Source of the DNA: Emmonsiellopsis sp. PD_33
Lineage: Eukaryota > Ascomycota > Eurotiomycetes > Onygenales > Ajellomycetaceae
Direction of reading: 5' to 3'
Assembly: GCA_032988165.1 (NCBI GenBank)
Contig: JANTQF010000012.1
Span: 186,001 to 250,000 of the forward strand
DNA length: 64,000 bases
The notes below the pieces were generated by a model that was not told the origin of the DNA, ran no database searches, and saw only the letters and a program-made list of their open reading frames with translations. Below are positions 54,301 to 64,000 of the stretch, piece after piece. Position 1 is the stretch's first letter, and every line of letters begins with the position of its first letter. Both the position numbers and the translations under genes were made by a program.

Positions 54301-56520
54301 TTGCTAGGGCATAAGGTCTCATCTCTAAACCTCATACTAATAGAGGATCAGATTGCTGTACTAGTAAGAATTATATTCTTAAGAAATCTAAAGAACCTGA
54401 AGACTTACCTTAATACAATAAGATAGCTGTAAAATTACATACTCTTTTATGCCTATTATATAGAGCTCCTACAGGTACATAAGATGATGCTCCTCAAGAA
54501 TGCACCAGTAAAAAAGAGACTGTGAATCTAATTCTCCATCTGAATACCCCTTGGAAAGCTTATAGAAAAAGAAGAGAAGACTTTTAATAATATATAAGTA
54601 ATATTTGTTAAGAATCTATTTCTAATATATTATAATAGCATGTAATACCTCTTCTTTGATGTTAATACTTCTAAATAAAGAGGCTTTGGAGTAATAATAT
54701 TCCATGTAAAGCTGGAATAAGCACTACTCAAGAAGATATAGCATGAAAAAATCTCAGACTTTGAGACTCTACCTCCATTAATCATAATGAAGCCCATTAT
54801 GTTCCTCTCTAAAATCTTTATATTAGTAGAAACTAGATACTAGCTAATTAAACTGAAGGTTATATGTCTAGTTTGAGTACTCAAAAAAGTGTGATATATA
54901 ATTGAGACTATAGAACTTCCAGTAGTTATATATACTAATCATTTAGCCACACTATAAATTGCTAGACAGACATCACTAATCACCTCTTTCATAGATAAGC
55001 TCAACTTAAGGCTCATTTAAGCTACATAATACATACAGCAATTCAACCTATAGATATTTTATAAACCTGGCTGCACACATATCATCTTAGATGCTCTATC
55101 TTAATTGCAGTTAGATATACTTATAGATCAGAATGAGCCCCTAAAAGACCTAATCACTAAGACTATAGATATATTTCTAGTGAATTATATAGCTATAATA
55201 GTTATAATATCCTTATAGTTCTAATAAAGACTCCTGGATGCCTATCAGCAAGACTCAAGACTAGCTATAATTTTAGAAGTCATAAAAGTGAACAGTGCAT
55301 TGCCCATGAAAAATTAATTCAAGCTACTATACCACATCAATTCTGATGACAATCTACTATATTATAATTATAAAGACACTATATAGCTCTGCATTCCTCA
55401 GCCCCTCATTAGCAACATCATCAAAATTGTGTACTCAGATGCACACCTTGAACTACAGCAGATTATAGAGAAGTTAGATGAATTATCTATCTATAAGAAG
55501 ACTTATCTTATTAAAGAATATATCTATTACTATCTTAGCTGCCTCTAGAATGCTACTCACTACTATAAACTATATAATACACTACAGTTAATTATTATGA
55601 GGCTATTCTTATTTTATATCATTATAATTAACATTGTTCTTGATCTTCTCAAGAGATAATTCAACATTAATATAATTATTACTTGTAAAGTAAGTAAGAG
55701 AACAGCCTTCATTCCAGAATGTTAGGATTGAGATGTATAATTCTGAGCTAAGCCATTCATTAAGTAGCTAATAATAGGTGACTGAGATATATCATCATGT
55801 ATTATATTAAATAGAAATAGGAAGTTTCTTAGTCAATTTTGAGCAATAATCTTCAAGTCTCTTGAGGTAGAACTTCTCTATACTATAGCTTACCATCTCT
55901 AAGCAAACAGCCAATTAGAGATCATAAATTAAATGTATGAAATTGCCCTCTAACACACAATTACAGCACTGAAAGATTCATAGTAATGAGAGAACTTAGC
56001 CCTCTTACTCTAAGTACTCTTTAATAGTATCATAATATTAGCAATGGGGATATCCTCTCATTAATATATATATAATCAGAAGCTCAAATCACCACTCCAG
56101 CTAGCACAGGCTTTTCAAAATCAAGATTCTCAGAACTTCTTTAATTATTTTGATGCAAACAAGATACTCCACATAGTAATAGTATTCATAAAGAAGTATT
56201 ATAATAAGAAATACACCCTACAGTTCTTTACCACAGGCAATAAAGTACTTCTCTGAATTGATAAAGACTATAACACACCTTTACTTCAAGCTTATAGTAA
56301 GTTTGCCCCTTAATATACAGGTCTCTTCACAGTCCTCTGCCAGGTTAATAGCCTTATCTATCTTCTAGATCTTTCAGTGCACTTCTGAGTATACCTTATA
56401 ATATTTATTACCCACTTAGAATCTATTCTATAGGAAGAGAACCCCTTTAGGTGCACTCTACTAGCACTAGATTTTGTAGTGATGGAAGGCAATACATCAG
56501 AATGATAATCATATGAACTT
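51301..56520 (+). pseudogene. gag-pol of LTR element 2 (Ty3/gypsy)
   Basis: Gag C-terminal region (about 51950-52250) is Tyr/Asn/Gln-rich. Protease region near 52900-53050 (DLHINLLLDINN). RT: GYLVFIV-KKVNGVQKDYPV and INIRKLNKIVES (about 53810-53910), then FIYYYIDDLVTMS with the YIDD active site (about 54150-54190) and VRLLGHKVSS (about 54295). RNase H (about 54640-55110): YLFFDVNTSK-RGFGV, ending with the strongly preserved QQFNLQIFYKPGCTHIILDA. Integrase (about 55480-56300): weak HHCC region, an A-YHL-ANSQLE piece where AYHPQADGQSE is expected, and a tail with LQFFTTGNKVLL. Frequent TAG/TAA stops; not functional. Confidence 0.85.
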
Positions 56521-57500
56521 AAGAAAATACTGGTAAAATAAACTAAGAATCTGAAATGTAGTGTAAAGACTGAATATCTTGTATAATAGAAAGAGTATAG
56601 ATTAGAAGAGAATTAATAGTATCTTACATACATTCTATTAGATGTAAAAGAACTCATATAATAGTATAAGTGCAAATAAGAAGAATCTTATTTACTATTA
56701 ATTTTATGATGATAAGGTCAACTCCTAAAGGTAGTAGCTTAGAAATTCTAAATCTTTATAAATAAATCTAAAAGTGCTTTTCAGTTTTCCCTATATAATA
56801 GAAATCATGAGATTATATCCATGGAATTTCTATACCTCTAACTATTATTAAAAGCTCCCCATGCCTAGACTATTACTATTCACTATGAAATATCTATTAC
56901 TCTATTAGAAATACACTGTCCCACACTAGTTGTACCTTATTTACCTATATATCTTTCACTAGTTTTACTTCTATTTACTTGTATGCATAAGTTCTTATTT
57001 ATAGATGTACTATTCTAATTAGCTTCAGCTACTCTACTCACTATAGATATTAAACCACAGAATATGAAACTTTTATAGTAAATACTATTATTAGAGTACA
57101 TTTTTAAGCTAATATTTATTATATATATGAAAGACCTGTCACAATAAATATCTTAATCCCCTAGCCTGAATACCTTCACACCTATTATTATAATAAATTC
57201 ACTAATAATACTTTACTTAACAGAAAGACATACAAACCCCCTAACTAACTCCTACTAGCCTATATAATATCTACTAACTTCTAATATCTTCATAGCAATT
57301 CAGAAGATCATATACAAAACATTCAGTCTGCTCATTTATTTGCTAGTAAACATCATAGAATCTCTAATAGTATGATACTCTTTAAGTACTTATAGTTAGT
57401 ATTAGCTGATAATCCTCTCATCCCTACTTGTACACTAAAGAAATAGTATAAGACATCCACTTCAATTATAGGCCAGTTCAGTGTAAAAAGGAAAGGCAAG
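56521..57500. other. Element 2, between pol and the third ORF
   Basis: About 1 kb AT-rich. The end of the integrase/chromodomain part may extend into 56520-56700; after that nothing is recognised. Confidence 0.35.
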
Positions 57501-59297
57501 ATGACAGTTCAGCAAGCTAAAGATAATAAAGCTGTTGAAAACATCAAGATAATAAATTATATAGAGAAATATATTATAGAGTTTATCACTAAGATGTATA
57601 AATACTCTCTACCTTTAGAGGTAATCTTCATTAAATTTATGAGCACACTCAAGAAAGTTATTAATAGTATGAATAGATAAGCTATAAATCAAGACCTACA
57701 TGATAGTTGCTGCATCTTCAAAGCTCAAAAACATTTATAGAAACAGGCTGATAAGGAGCACAAGAAGGAGATCTTATAGATTGTAAGTAATACTCTATAA
57801 TACTTATCTCTTAAGATATGTCTTGACCCAGAAAATGACTACAACTTTGAGGGACCATTACCTAATATACTACTAGTAAAGGACAAGGTGGAAGCAAGAA
57901 AGCTTAAGATTGAGATGACTGTCAACAAAATGAAGTTAAAGATAACTACAAATTATAACACAGAAGATATCATGAAGACTTATAACTATAATAAACCCAT
58001 ATACTTACATCTCACTGTAAAGAATCTGGGTTATAAGTATTATGACTCACTGGGATATCATCTTTGGGAAAATCAGATGCACTTTAATCTGATATATGCT
58101 ATTAAGAATGACTATAATGCTACTACCAAGCAAGTTCAGAGCTAATAGAATATAGATAAGATTATAGTAGAAAATATACACTATACCCAACTCTATAATT
58201 AGTGAGTAAAAACTTGTAACTGGGAAATCAATCTTTTGATCACTGAATGACATTAAGAGAATACTATCATATTCTCCTCTAATATAATTAAAGACTAAGT
58301 CAATGAGGCCATGAACAACCTGCAGGAACAAAATAAAAAGAAGTGTGTCAATTAAACTAAATCTCACAACATTAAATGCCCTTTAACTAGTATAATTAGA
58401 AGTCAATATATTAGTTATATAGATGCAGAGATCCTATAGCACTTCCATAAAGAATAGAAACAAATAGATAGCTTAATAGATATAATAAGTAATAGCTTCT
58501 TCAGTAAATAGATTAAGAAGAATAACTCTGATAGTAATATACTTATAGAGTAACTTATAGTAAGCTCTTCTCACACAGCTAGTATCATCCTTACTGTAGC
58601 TACTATCATAGTCACATCATTTCATACTGTAAGTGCCAGTGCTTAGCAGTCAGACCTGCCTATGAACCTTCAAGTGATCAAACACATTATAACTCTCTAT
58701 AATATAGGCAGGGAAGATGCCCTTGAAGAAGTTAATCAGCTTCATACTATAAGAATATCACATACTAAAATATGCACACTGCCTACTGATGAATTACACC
58801 AGGCCATCAATAAGATTTAAGTCTAAGCTCTTGCCAAGAAGAAAGCTTAATATGATACTATAAAGAATAAAGCTATCTATCTCATAATAATACTGTATAA
58901 TCTAGAAGAATAAGAAGCTCAATAGATTACTTAGTAATACTACTGTATAGAAATCATACATGCTACTATACTCAATAAAAGCACACAGAAGATTAATAAG
59001 GAGATTGATGCTATCATATAGATTAATAATCAAAATACTATTAAGCCTACTAATGATACATACTAAGAAGATGCAATTAAATAAGTTATTTATCTATAGA
59101 ACCTCCATCATGAGGAGGTAGAAAGTATAATTAACTTATAGATAAATAAAGAGGTTACCTACTAGATCATACTTGAAATGTTATAGACTAAACTAAAGAG
59201 TGCACTAAATAAGTTAAATGTAGAGATAAATGTAGAGTAGATGAATGATCTTATTTATTAAGTTAAATATAAAGATGAATATTAAATGAATAGATGA
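57501..59297 (+). pseudogene. Possible third ORF of LTR element 2, downstream of pol
   Basis: A plus-strand frame of about 600 codons from ATG 57501, with roughly 30 internal stops that are nearly all TAA/TAG (former Gln) and few TGA, and with one open stretch of 85 codons (57888-58145, LKIEMTVNKMKLKITT). Lys/Glu/Asn/Ile-rich, helical, with no hydrophobic membrane segment or signal peptide. No family recognised. In this AT-rich DNA, stop density alone is weak evidence, so it may be chance; position after integrase is where some gypsy elements carry an extra gene. Confidence 0.3.
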
Positions 59298-59451
59298 TTC
59301 TATTTACTCTACTAATATATTTTCTTTTCTTTCCTTTTTTATGCTGAAACATCTCTTATATTCTCTACTAAAATGTTCTTTATTTTGCTCTGTTAAGTTA
59401 GTATGAAATTACCATAATGAGAGTATTACATGCTTTTCAAAAGAAAGTAAT

Positions 59452-59612
59452 TATTATATGTCTATACTCCACACCATGAAGTAGCCAGGGTGCTTAGTCA
59501 CACAGTTAGCTTAGTTAGACCCTAAGGTATAAATACCTACAGGTAGCTTAGGAATCATAGCAAGACAACCTTATTCTATGCAATGTTTTCATCTCAAGTT
59601 TTCTCAATTACA
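59452..59612 (+). repeat. 3' LTR of element 2
   Basis: 161 bp; pairs with 49592-49752; followed by the GTTAT duplication (59613-59617). Confidence 0.85.
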
Positions 59613-59617
59613 GTTAT

Positions 59618-59985
59618 TCTAACTTTTATAGCTGCTGAGGGTGATAACTGTGTAGTTAAGGCCTTGATAGTTCTTATTAAAATGCTAAATCATCTCATTC
59701 TTAGATAATTTGAGAGAATAACCTGTCAGATAGGGAAGTTCCCACTGAATAGTAGTATTTTTAGTGGAAATTTCAGAGCTAAAAGTGACTATAATGAAAT
59801 CATTTCTTAGGTTATTATTCTCATCATCTCTCTACTTTTTTACCTGATGTTCTTCCTCCTCTACTTCCTTATATTTATCATCTTATAGTGTGGTAGGGAT
59901 CTGCCATCAAGTCAGATTAATTTTTTGCCAAGGCTTTTCACCATCAAGTACAGTTATAAAGATAGATATTTTCCTTTTGTTGTGA
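59618..59985 (-). pseudogene. MULE transposase, N-terminal part
   Basis: On the minus strand, with one internal stop per about 30 codons: EVEEEEHQVKK (acidic), TIQWELPYLTGYSLKLSKNE and HFNKNYQGLNYTVITLSSYKS. The latter matches the start of FAR1-like MULE transposases (domain beginning with F-x-N-x-x-A-x-x-x-G-Y-x-V). The frame continues across the retrotransposons into the part at 41861. The true start codon cannot be fixed. Confidence 0.65.
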
Positions 59986-60630
59986 AACTTCATCTATTCA
60001 TTCATGTTTTTCTCATGTATGTGTATGCTTCTTTGAGATAGATCTTTTATTTCTTTTGTATGTTATCTTATCATTTTATTACTATGTTATTTTATACTAT
60101 AAATTGCCAATACATTCCTCTACTTCAACATCAATATTAATTCTTTTCTTGTGTTTGCCACTGCCCTGTTCAGTGCTACCTGACACACACACTTTATCCC
60201 TACTTCAGTAGGAAGATATCATCAATATTAATGGCATCTTCATTGAAAGAAATAAAGATAAGTTGGGAGAATAGGCCTTATTTATTAATAAGGCAAACCA
60301 AATCAAACTGCAAAGTATGCTCTATAATAGAGATCTAGCTATCCATTGTGGGCAGGTATTATATTCATTATTAGTGTTTAAAAAGATGAAGGAATTTAAT
60401 TTTTTAACTGATATTAATAAGTGAGAGATCTTCTTTAATAACTACAGCTATGATGAACAGTAGCCACTATGTTGGTGATTAATGAGGGGGGATGTAGAAG
60501 GAAGGGAGGAAGGAGTTAATATAGATACTTGCACCTGAGTGTAAGATTAGAGTGGTAGTAAGATGAAGTTAGGTAGAGATAACACATTGAGCACCCATTT
60601 TGATGCTAATTAATTTCTATGTAACCCTGT
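59986..60630. other. MULE 5' flank, no gene recognised
   Basis: AT-rich; promoter/leader of the transposase on the minus strand. No inverted repeats beyond the terminal ones were noted. Confidence 0.4.
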
Positions 60631-60709
60631 GTATCCACTATGTTTTCTTCCACTAGTCATTTTTTTTATCCCAGTAGTTAGCCAACTTATCCCTGTAGTT
60701 ATCAATCCC
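60631..60709 (-). repeat. Right terminal inverted repeat of the MULE
   Basis: 79 bp, inverted copy of 39387-39465. Confidence 0.85.
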
Positions 60710-60719
60710 TTAGGATTTA
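60710..60719. repeat. Right target-site duplication of the MULE
   Basis: TTAGGATTTA, identical to 39377-39386. Confidence 0.85.
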
Positions 60720-61112
60720 GATCCAAAAACATATTTTTCAAAAACCAGAATTTGTCTTTACATTCTGGACAACAATTTAGAGATTCAAGCATTGCATTAG
60801 ATACCATGCCAAAATTCAAATTGAAGTTAATGTGCTCATCTATACGTAAATAGCTGCACCTTTCGAGATTGACCTGGATATCTTTGCAATGTTGACAGCG
60901 GATCTTATCTTATCTTTATCTTATCAATCTAACCGATTGAAATCACGTGAAACATAAATTACCGTATAAATACACATCTCGTATTTTTCAACCCCATCCC
61001 CAAAATTTCGAAAGGAGTCACCAAAGAAAGAGGGGAAGTAAAAAAACTCAAGTCCAACTCATCCGCGTTCAAATCTGAAAGAGAAGGAAAACCACTTCAT
61101 GACCCAAGTGGC
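60720..61112. promoter_or_regulatory. Boundary of the AT-rich block and PUS3 promoter
   Basis: The first 125 bp are CpG-free; CpG reappears from about 60845. TCACGTGA (60943-60950) and TATAAA (60965-60970) lie 145-170 bp before the first in-frame ATG. A short upstream ORF starts at 61099 (25 codons, overlapping the first in-frame ATG). Confidence 0.6.
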
Positions 61113-63188
61113 ATGCGAATCCACTTCCAGAAGCTCAACAGCTTCCTGCGCGACACCGGAAATGCGCTCATCATAAGCCAACGAAGACAAATACAAATAC
61201 AACCCCGCCGCTCCCCAACCTCAACTCCAACGACATTCAATCCCATCCGTAGCAAAATGGCACTGCACACCAGCAGCAACCCCGGCAGCGGCGATATTAA
61301 CAATAACGCACCAACCGAGCAACAACCCCAAACACAACCCGACTACTCAACCTGGAGCCACTCAAGCCTAATCTCCCGCATCGCGGAGCTCGAGCAGAAG
61401 CTCACAGCCAACACAACCTCTCCCTCTCCCTCCTCCCCCGCTCCCGCTCCCGCTCCCGCGCGCGGCCGCAACACCACAACCACCCCCCCATCCAACTCCA
61501 CCCCCCACACCCCCTCCCGCTCCTCCTCCCGCCGCCCCCGCAATCGCCCCCGCCCCATCGACCCCTCAAAATACCACACGCGCTTCATCGCGCTGAAATT
61601 CGCCTACCTCGGCCAGCGCTACAACGGCCTCGAGCACGCCAACGGCAACGTCACCCCGCTGCCGACGATCGAAGAGGAGCTGTGGAAGGCGTTGCGGAAA
61701 GCGCGGTTGATATTTCCTACGTCGGCGGAGATTGAGAGTGATGAGGAGATACAGCGGTATGCGGATGAGAGTCTGGAGGGAGGGGGGAGGAGGAGACAGT
61801 TGACGATTGATTGGGCGGGGTGTCAGTATTCGAAGTGTGGGAGGACGGATAGGGGGGTAAGTGCTTTTGGGCAGGTGGTGGGGATTAGGGTGAGGAGTGC
61901 GAGGCCGAAGAGGGCTGAGAAGGTTACGCCTGTCGCTGTTGGTGGTGGGGTGGAGGAGGTTTACGATGGGGATAATGGTGGTGGAGAGGATCCGCTGGGC
62001 GGGCTTGCGCTTTCTGGCCTCTCTGAGTCTGAGAATGAGGATGACGGATGGGATGATATCGCTGATGAATTGCCTTATATTACTATTCTAAACAGAGTGC
62101 TACCGGAGGATATCCGGATATTGGCGTGGTGTCCGAACCCGCCAGCGGAGTTCGACGCGAGGTTTTCGTGTCGTGAGCGCCGCTATAAGTATTTCTTCAC
62201 GCAACCGGCGTTTTCGCCCACCCCGGGAGCGTTGGGGTTTTTGAAGAGGGGCTCCGATGGGAAAGCGGCAGGCTCGGAGAGGGAAACGTTACGGGAGGGG
62301 TGGTTGGATATTGAAGCCATGCGGGAGGCTGCGAAATATCTTGTTGGGACTCATGACTTTCGGAATTTTTGCAAGATTGATCCTAGCAAGCAGATAACGA
62401 ACCATGTGCGGCATATCTACCATGCTGATATCGAACTACTCGACCCTACCACTAGCCCGCTCAGCTATTTGGGGCAACCCGAGTTTGCGGCCGTCGAAGG
62501 TGAGAACCGTGAGCAGAGGAAGGAGTCGTCGAGCGACTCCACATCGTCCACCATGAAAGTATACAACTTCACTATTCATGGAAGTGCATTTCTGTGGCAT
62601 CAGGTTCGACACCTAGCCGCAATCCTATTCTTGGTTGGTCAAGGTCTTGAAAAACCAACCATCGTTAAAGAGCTTTTTGATGTGGAGAAAAACCCTCGAA
62701 GACCGGTGTATGAGCTTGCCTCCGATGCGCCGCTTGTTCTTTGGGACTGCATATTCCCAGACGAGAATAGCGGGAGTCGGGAGGACGCAGTGAAATGGAT
62801 TTATGCAGGCGACCCACGTTCTATCAAGGGTGGCAAGGGAGATAATAAATTTGGCATCGGAAGCACGGTCGATAATCTCTGGAGAGTCTGGAGACAACGG
62901 AAAATCGACGAAATCCTGGCGGGCAAACTGCTCGATCTCGCTGTCAGCCAGGGTGACAAGACCGCCCTTGCTCGGGGCGGATTCAAGCAAGCTAGTCCGG
63001 ATCTGCAGAATAGGAGCCAGAAGGTGTTTTATGGTGGCAACGAGGGAAAATTTGGTGGAAAGTACGTGCCCCTGATGCAAAGGCAAAGACTTGAGACGGT
63101 GGAGGTCATCAATGCCAGGTATTTGAATAAACCGTCGAAGAAAGCCGCTGGAAACAGCGGAGGCGATATATCCGACCACGAGTCGTAG
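61113..63188 (+). CDS. PUS3: tRNA pseudouridine(38/39) synthase Pus3/Deg1
   Basis: 691 aa from ATG 61113, or 643 aa from ATG 61257; single exon. The TruA fold starts near 165 with IALKFAYLGQRYNGLEH. The catalytic Asp is in KCGRTDRGVSAFGQ (about 245). Other motifs: LPEDIRILAW, FDARFSCRERRYKYFF, LVGTHDFRNFCKID, HGSAFLWHQVRHLAAILFLVGQG. The TDRGVSAFGQ version and HDFRNFCKID fit Pus3/Deg1 rather than Pus1. A disordered N-terminus of Ser/Pro/Ala is followed by the domain; an acidic insert lies near 260-320. Known role: pseudouridine at positions 38 and 39 of the anticodon stem of cytosolic and mitochondrial tRNAs in yeast. The longer start would add a basic presequence-like segment. First gene after the transposon block. 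Confidence 0.93.
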   Translation: MRIHFQKLNSFLRDTGNALIISQRRQIQIQPRRSPTSTPTTFNPIRSKMALHTSSNPGSGDINNNAPTEQQPQTQPDYSTWSHSSLISRIAELEQKLTANTTSPSPSSPAPAPAPARGRNTTTTPPSNSTPHTPSRSSSRRPRNRPRPIDPSKYHTRFIALKFAYLGQRYNGLEHANGNVTPLPTIEEELWKALRKARLIFPTSAEIESDEEIQRYADESLEGGGRRRQLTIDWAGCQYSKCGRTDRGVSAFGQVVGIRVRSARPKRAEKVTPVAVGGGVEEVYDGDNGGGEDPLGGLALSGLSESENEDDGWDDIADELPYITILNRVLPEDIRILAWCPNPPAEFDARFSCRERRYKYFFTQPAFSPTPGALGFLKRGSDGKAAGSERETLREGWLDIEAMREAAKYLVGTHDFRNFCKIDPSKQITNHVRHIYHADIELLDPTTSPLSYLGQPEFAAVEGENREQRKESSSDSTSSTMKVYNFTIHGSAFLWHQVRHLAAILFLVGQGLEKPTIVKELFDVEKNPRRPVYELASDAPLVLWDCIFPDENSGSREDAVKWIYAGDPRSIKGGKGDNKFGIGSTVDNLWRVWRQRKIDEILAGKLLDLAVSQGDKTALARGGFKQASPDLQNRSQKVFYGGNEGKFGGKYVPLMQRQRLETVEVINARYLNKPSKKAAGNSGGDISDHES

Positions 63189-63308
63189 TTTAGAGTCTAG
63201 TTATATTCCCATAGATTTCTTTTCCCTGGACCAAGCGTATTGTTAGAGCAGTGGACTCTGTCCCAGCTACGTAGATGTGTATGCATAATCCCAAACGACG
63301 AACGAAAT

Positions 63309-64000
63309 TCACGGCTTTGGATCATAGAGGCATTTGCGAGAGCCTTTCCAGACTTCTTCAAGGATCAAGCGTCGGGGTAATAAATTCTGTCAATTACTGT
63401 GGTTAGACATGTCCAATGGCAACTAAACGACAGACCACCTACCGGGAAAACGACCACCACATCGGACTCCCCTTCTACAATAACAGCCAGATAAAACCTC
63501 ACTTCAAAGTTCTTAAACGCCTCATGAATCACAATATCTTGTATTTGCGTTGTAGGTATAAATCGTGTTGAGGCCGTGGAGAAGTATGTAGCAGAGGAGG
63601 TGGAGGTTTGAATGCCCAGTCCACGGATAACAAGCAATGATTCCTCTACACGGCACGCATGTCATTGTTAGTAAATACAGTCCTAGGAATTGAAATCTTT
63701 ATGAGTAATATGCGAGTACTACCAACCTGTATACCCCTTCCGCGCAACCAAGCCAACAACCAACACACTAACCGCCCCGATAAGCTGTAGACTCTGCCTG
63801 TCCGCAATGCGACATGCTAGCACACCAACAGGGCTAGACCAAATCTCTTCCCACGGGACGATCCCATTATGCGAGAACACATGAGTACGGACCAACGCTG
63901 CATTTACCAGCAACACGAACGCGAGCAGGAGGATGCGGAGGACGGCGCCGGCGTAAAACAGGGCCTTGGAGGTTATTGTCGAGCGGACGGAGGCATTGGA
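63309..64000 (-). CDS. GPI15: GPI-GlcNAc transferase subunit PIG-H/Gpi15, 3' part (5' end off the window)
   Basis: Minus strand, exons 63727->64000, 63443-63645 and 63309-63386, introns of 81 and 56 nt (ACTAAC branch in the first). No Met is reached before the right edge, so the start lies beyond it. The visible protein has a membrane segment near the edge (FYAGAVLRILLLAFVLLVN), a second hydrophobic segment (LIGAVSVLVVGLV), then the PIG-H domain: EESLLVIRGLGIQTS, FIPTTQIQDIVIHEAFKNF, FYLAVIVEGES and VVVVFP. After the last intron it ends NLLPRRLILEEVWKGSRKCL, the usual PIG-H end. Known role: subunit of the ER complex that adds GlcNAc to phosphatidylinositol, the first step of GPI-anchor synthesis. 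Convergent with PUS3, 120 bp apart. Confidence 0.9.

Larger units (their letters stand above)
49592..59612 (+). mobile_element. LTR retrotransposon 2 (Ty3/gypsy), 10.0 kb, dead
   Basis: Two 161-bp LTRs at 49592-49752 and 59452-59612. Both begin TATTATATGTC (probably TG mutated to TA at the edge) and the right copy ends ACA. A TATA box (GGTATAAATACC) lies inside each LTR. Plus-strand order: leader, gag (about 51300-52300), pol (about 52800-56500), then about 2.9 kb more before the 3' LTR including a third ORF relic. Exact 5-bp duplication GTTAT flanks it. Confidence 0.88.
39387..60709 (-). mobile_element. Mutator-like DNA transposon (MULE) with nested LTR retrotransposons
   Basis: The ends are 79-bp inverted repeats starting GGGATTGATAACTACAGGG, flanked by a perfect 10-bp direct repeat, in the size range of MULE duplications. 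After removing two LTR retrotransposons (41862-49561 and 49592-59612, each with one 5-bp duplication) the element is about 3.6 kb. It carries one decayed minus-strand transposase gene. The extent of outer DNA from 59950 to 60630 has no recognised gene. The element was inserted about 20 bp from a MITE. All coding parts carry many stops, so it is dead. Confidence 0.85.

Noticed and set aside
57501..59297. Envelope-like gene in LTR element 2
   Set aside because: No signal peptide or membrane segment is visible; kept only as a possible third ORF.
60711..60853. Minus-strand 50-codon frame with a CPEC motif next to the MULE
   Set aside because: Too short and interrupted by the MULE and MITE edges; a former gene is possible but cannot be supported.

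Overview
The window looks like nuclear DNA of a filamentous ascomycete, most likely an onygenalean fungus (Blastomyces/Emmonsia-like). The reasons are short introns (53-161 nt) with CTAAC/CTAAT/CTGAC-type branch sites, typical Pezizomycotina housekeeping proteins, and a very AT-rich Ty3/gypsy-filled block with no visible CpG. The genus is inference; the fungal assignment is firm.

Layout. 0-25.2 kb is a normal gene-dense, GC-balanced segment: an AT-hook protein (-), a secreted aldose 1-epimerase (+), a small coiled-coil protein (-), Arp10 of dynactin (-), the Holliday-junction resolvase Yen1 (+), CTP-dependent diacylglycerol kinase Dgk1 (-), rRNA helicase Spb4 (+), a large disordered protein (-), mitochondrial ribosomal protein uS15m (+) and cytosolic ribosomal protein uS2/Rps0 (+). 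Several are divergent pairs sharing 0.45-0.65 kb promoters, and four promoters in the window carry CACGTG.

26.5-36.3 kb is a gene graveyard: a gypsy integrase piece, a trypsin-like piece with GDSGS, a SNF2-like piece, duplicated C2H2-finger units and unrecognised relics, all with CpG retained. At 36.36-38.69 kb an intact four-exon Rho-like GTPase (-) and an F-box-like protein gene (+) form a two-gene island.

38.8-60.7 kb is an AT-rich transposon nest. A foldback/MITE element (38.82-39.36 kb) sits beside a Mutator-like element (MULE, 39,387-60,709) with 79-bp terminal inverted repeats and a 10-bp flanking duplication. Two LTR retrotransposons (7.7 kb and 10.0 kb) inserted 30 bp apart inside the MULE transposase gene; removing both restores one reading frame. 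Everything in the nest carries premature stops, mostly from CAG/CAA/CGA codons, and I saw no CpG by eye. LTR pairs show TG in one copy where the other has CA, the mark of lost methylated CpGs.

61-64 kb returns to normal genes: tRNA pseudouridine synthase Pus3/Deg1 (+) and the 3' part of the GPI-anchor gene GPI15/PIG-H (-), which runs off the right edge.

I found no tRNA, rRNA, CRISPR or intact transposase. The most unusual content is the nested, CpG-erased transposon block with its extra retrotransposon ORFs, not a clearly new gene system.
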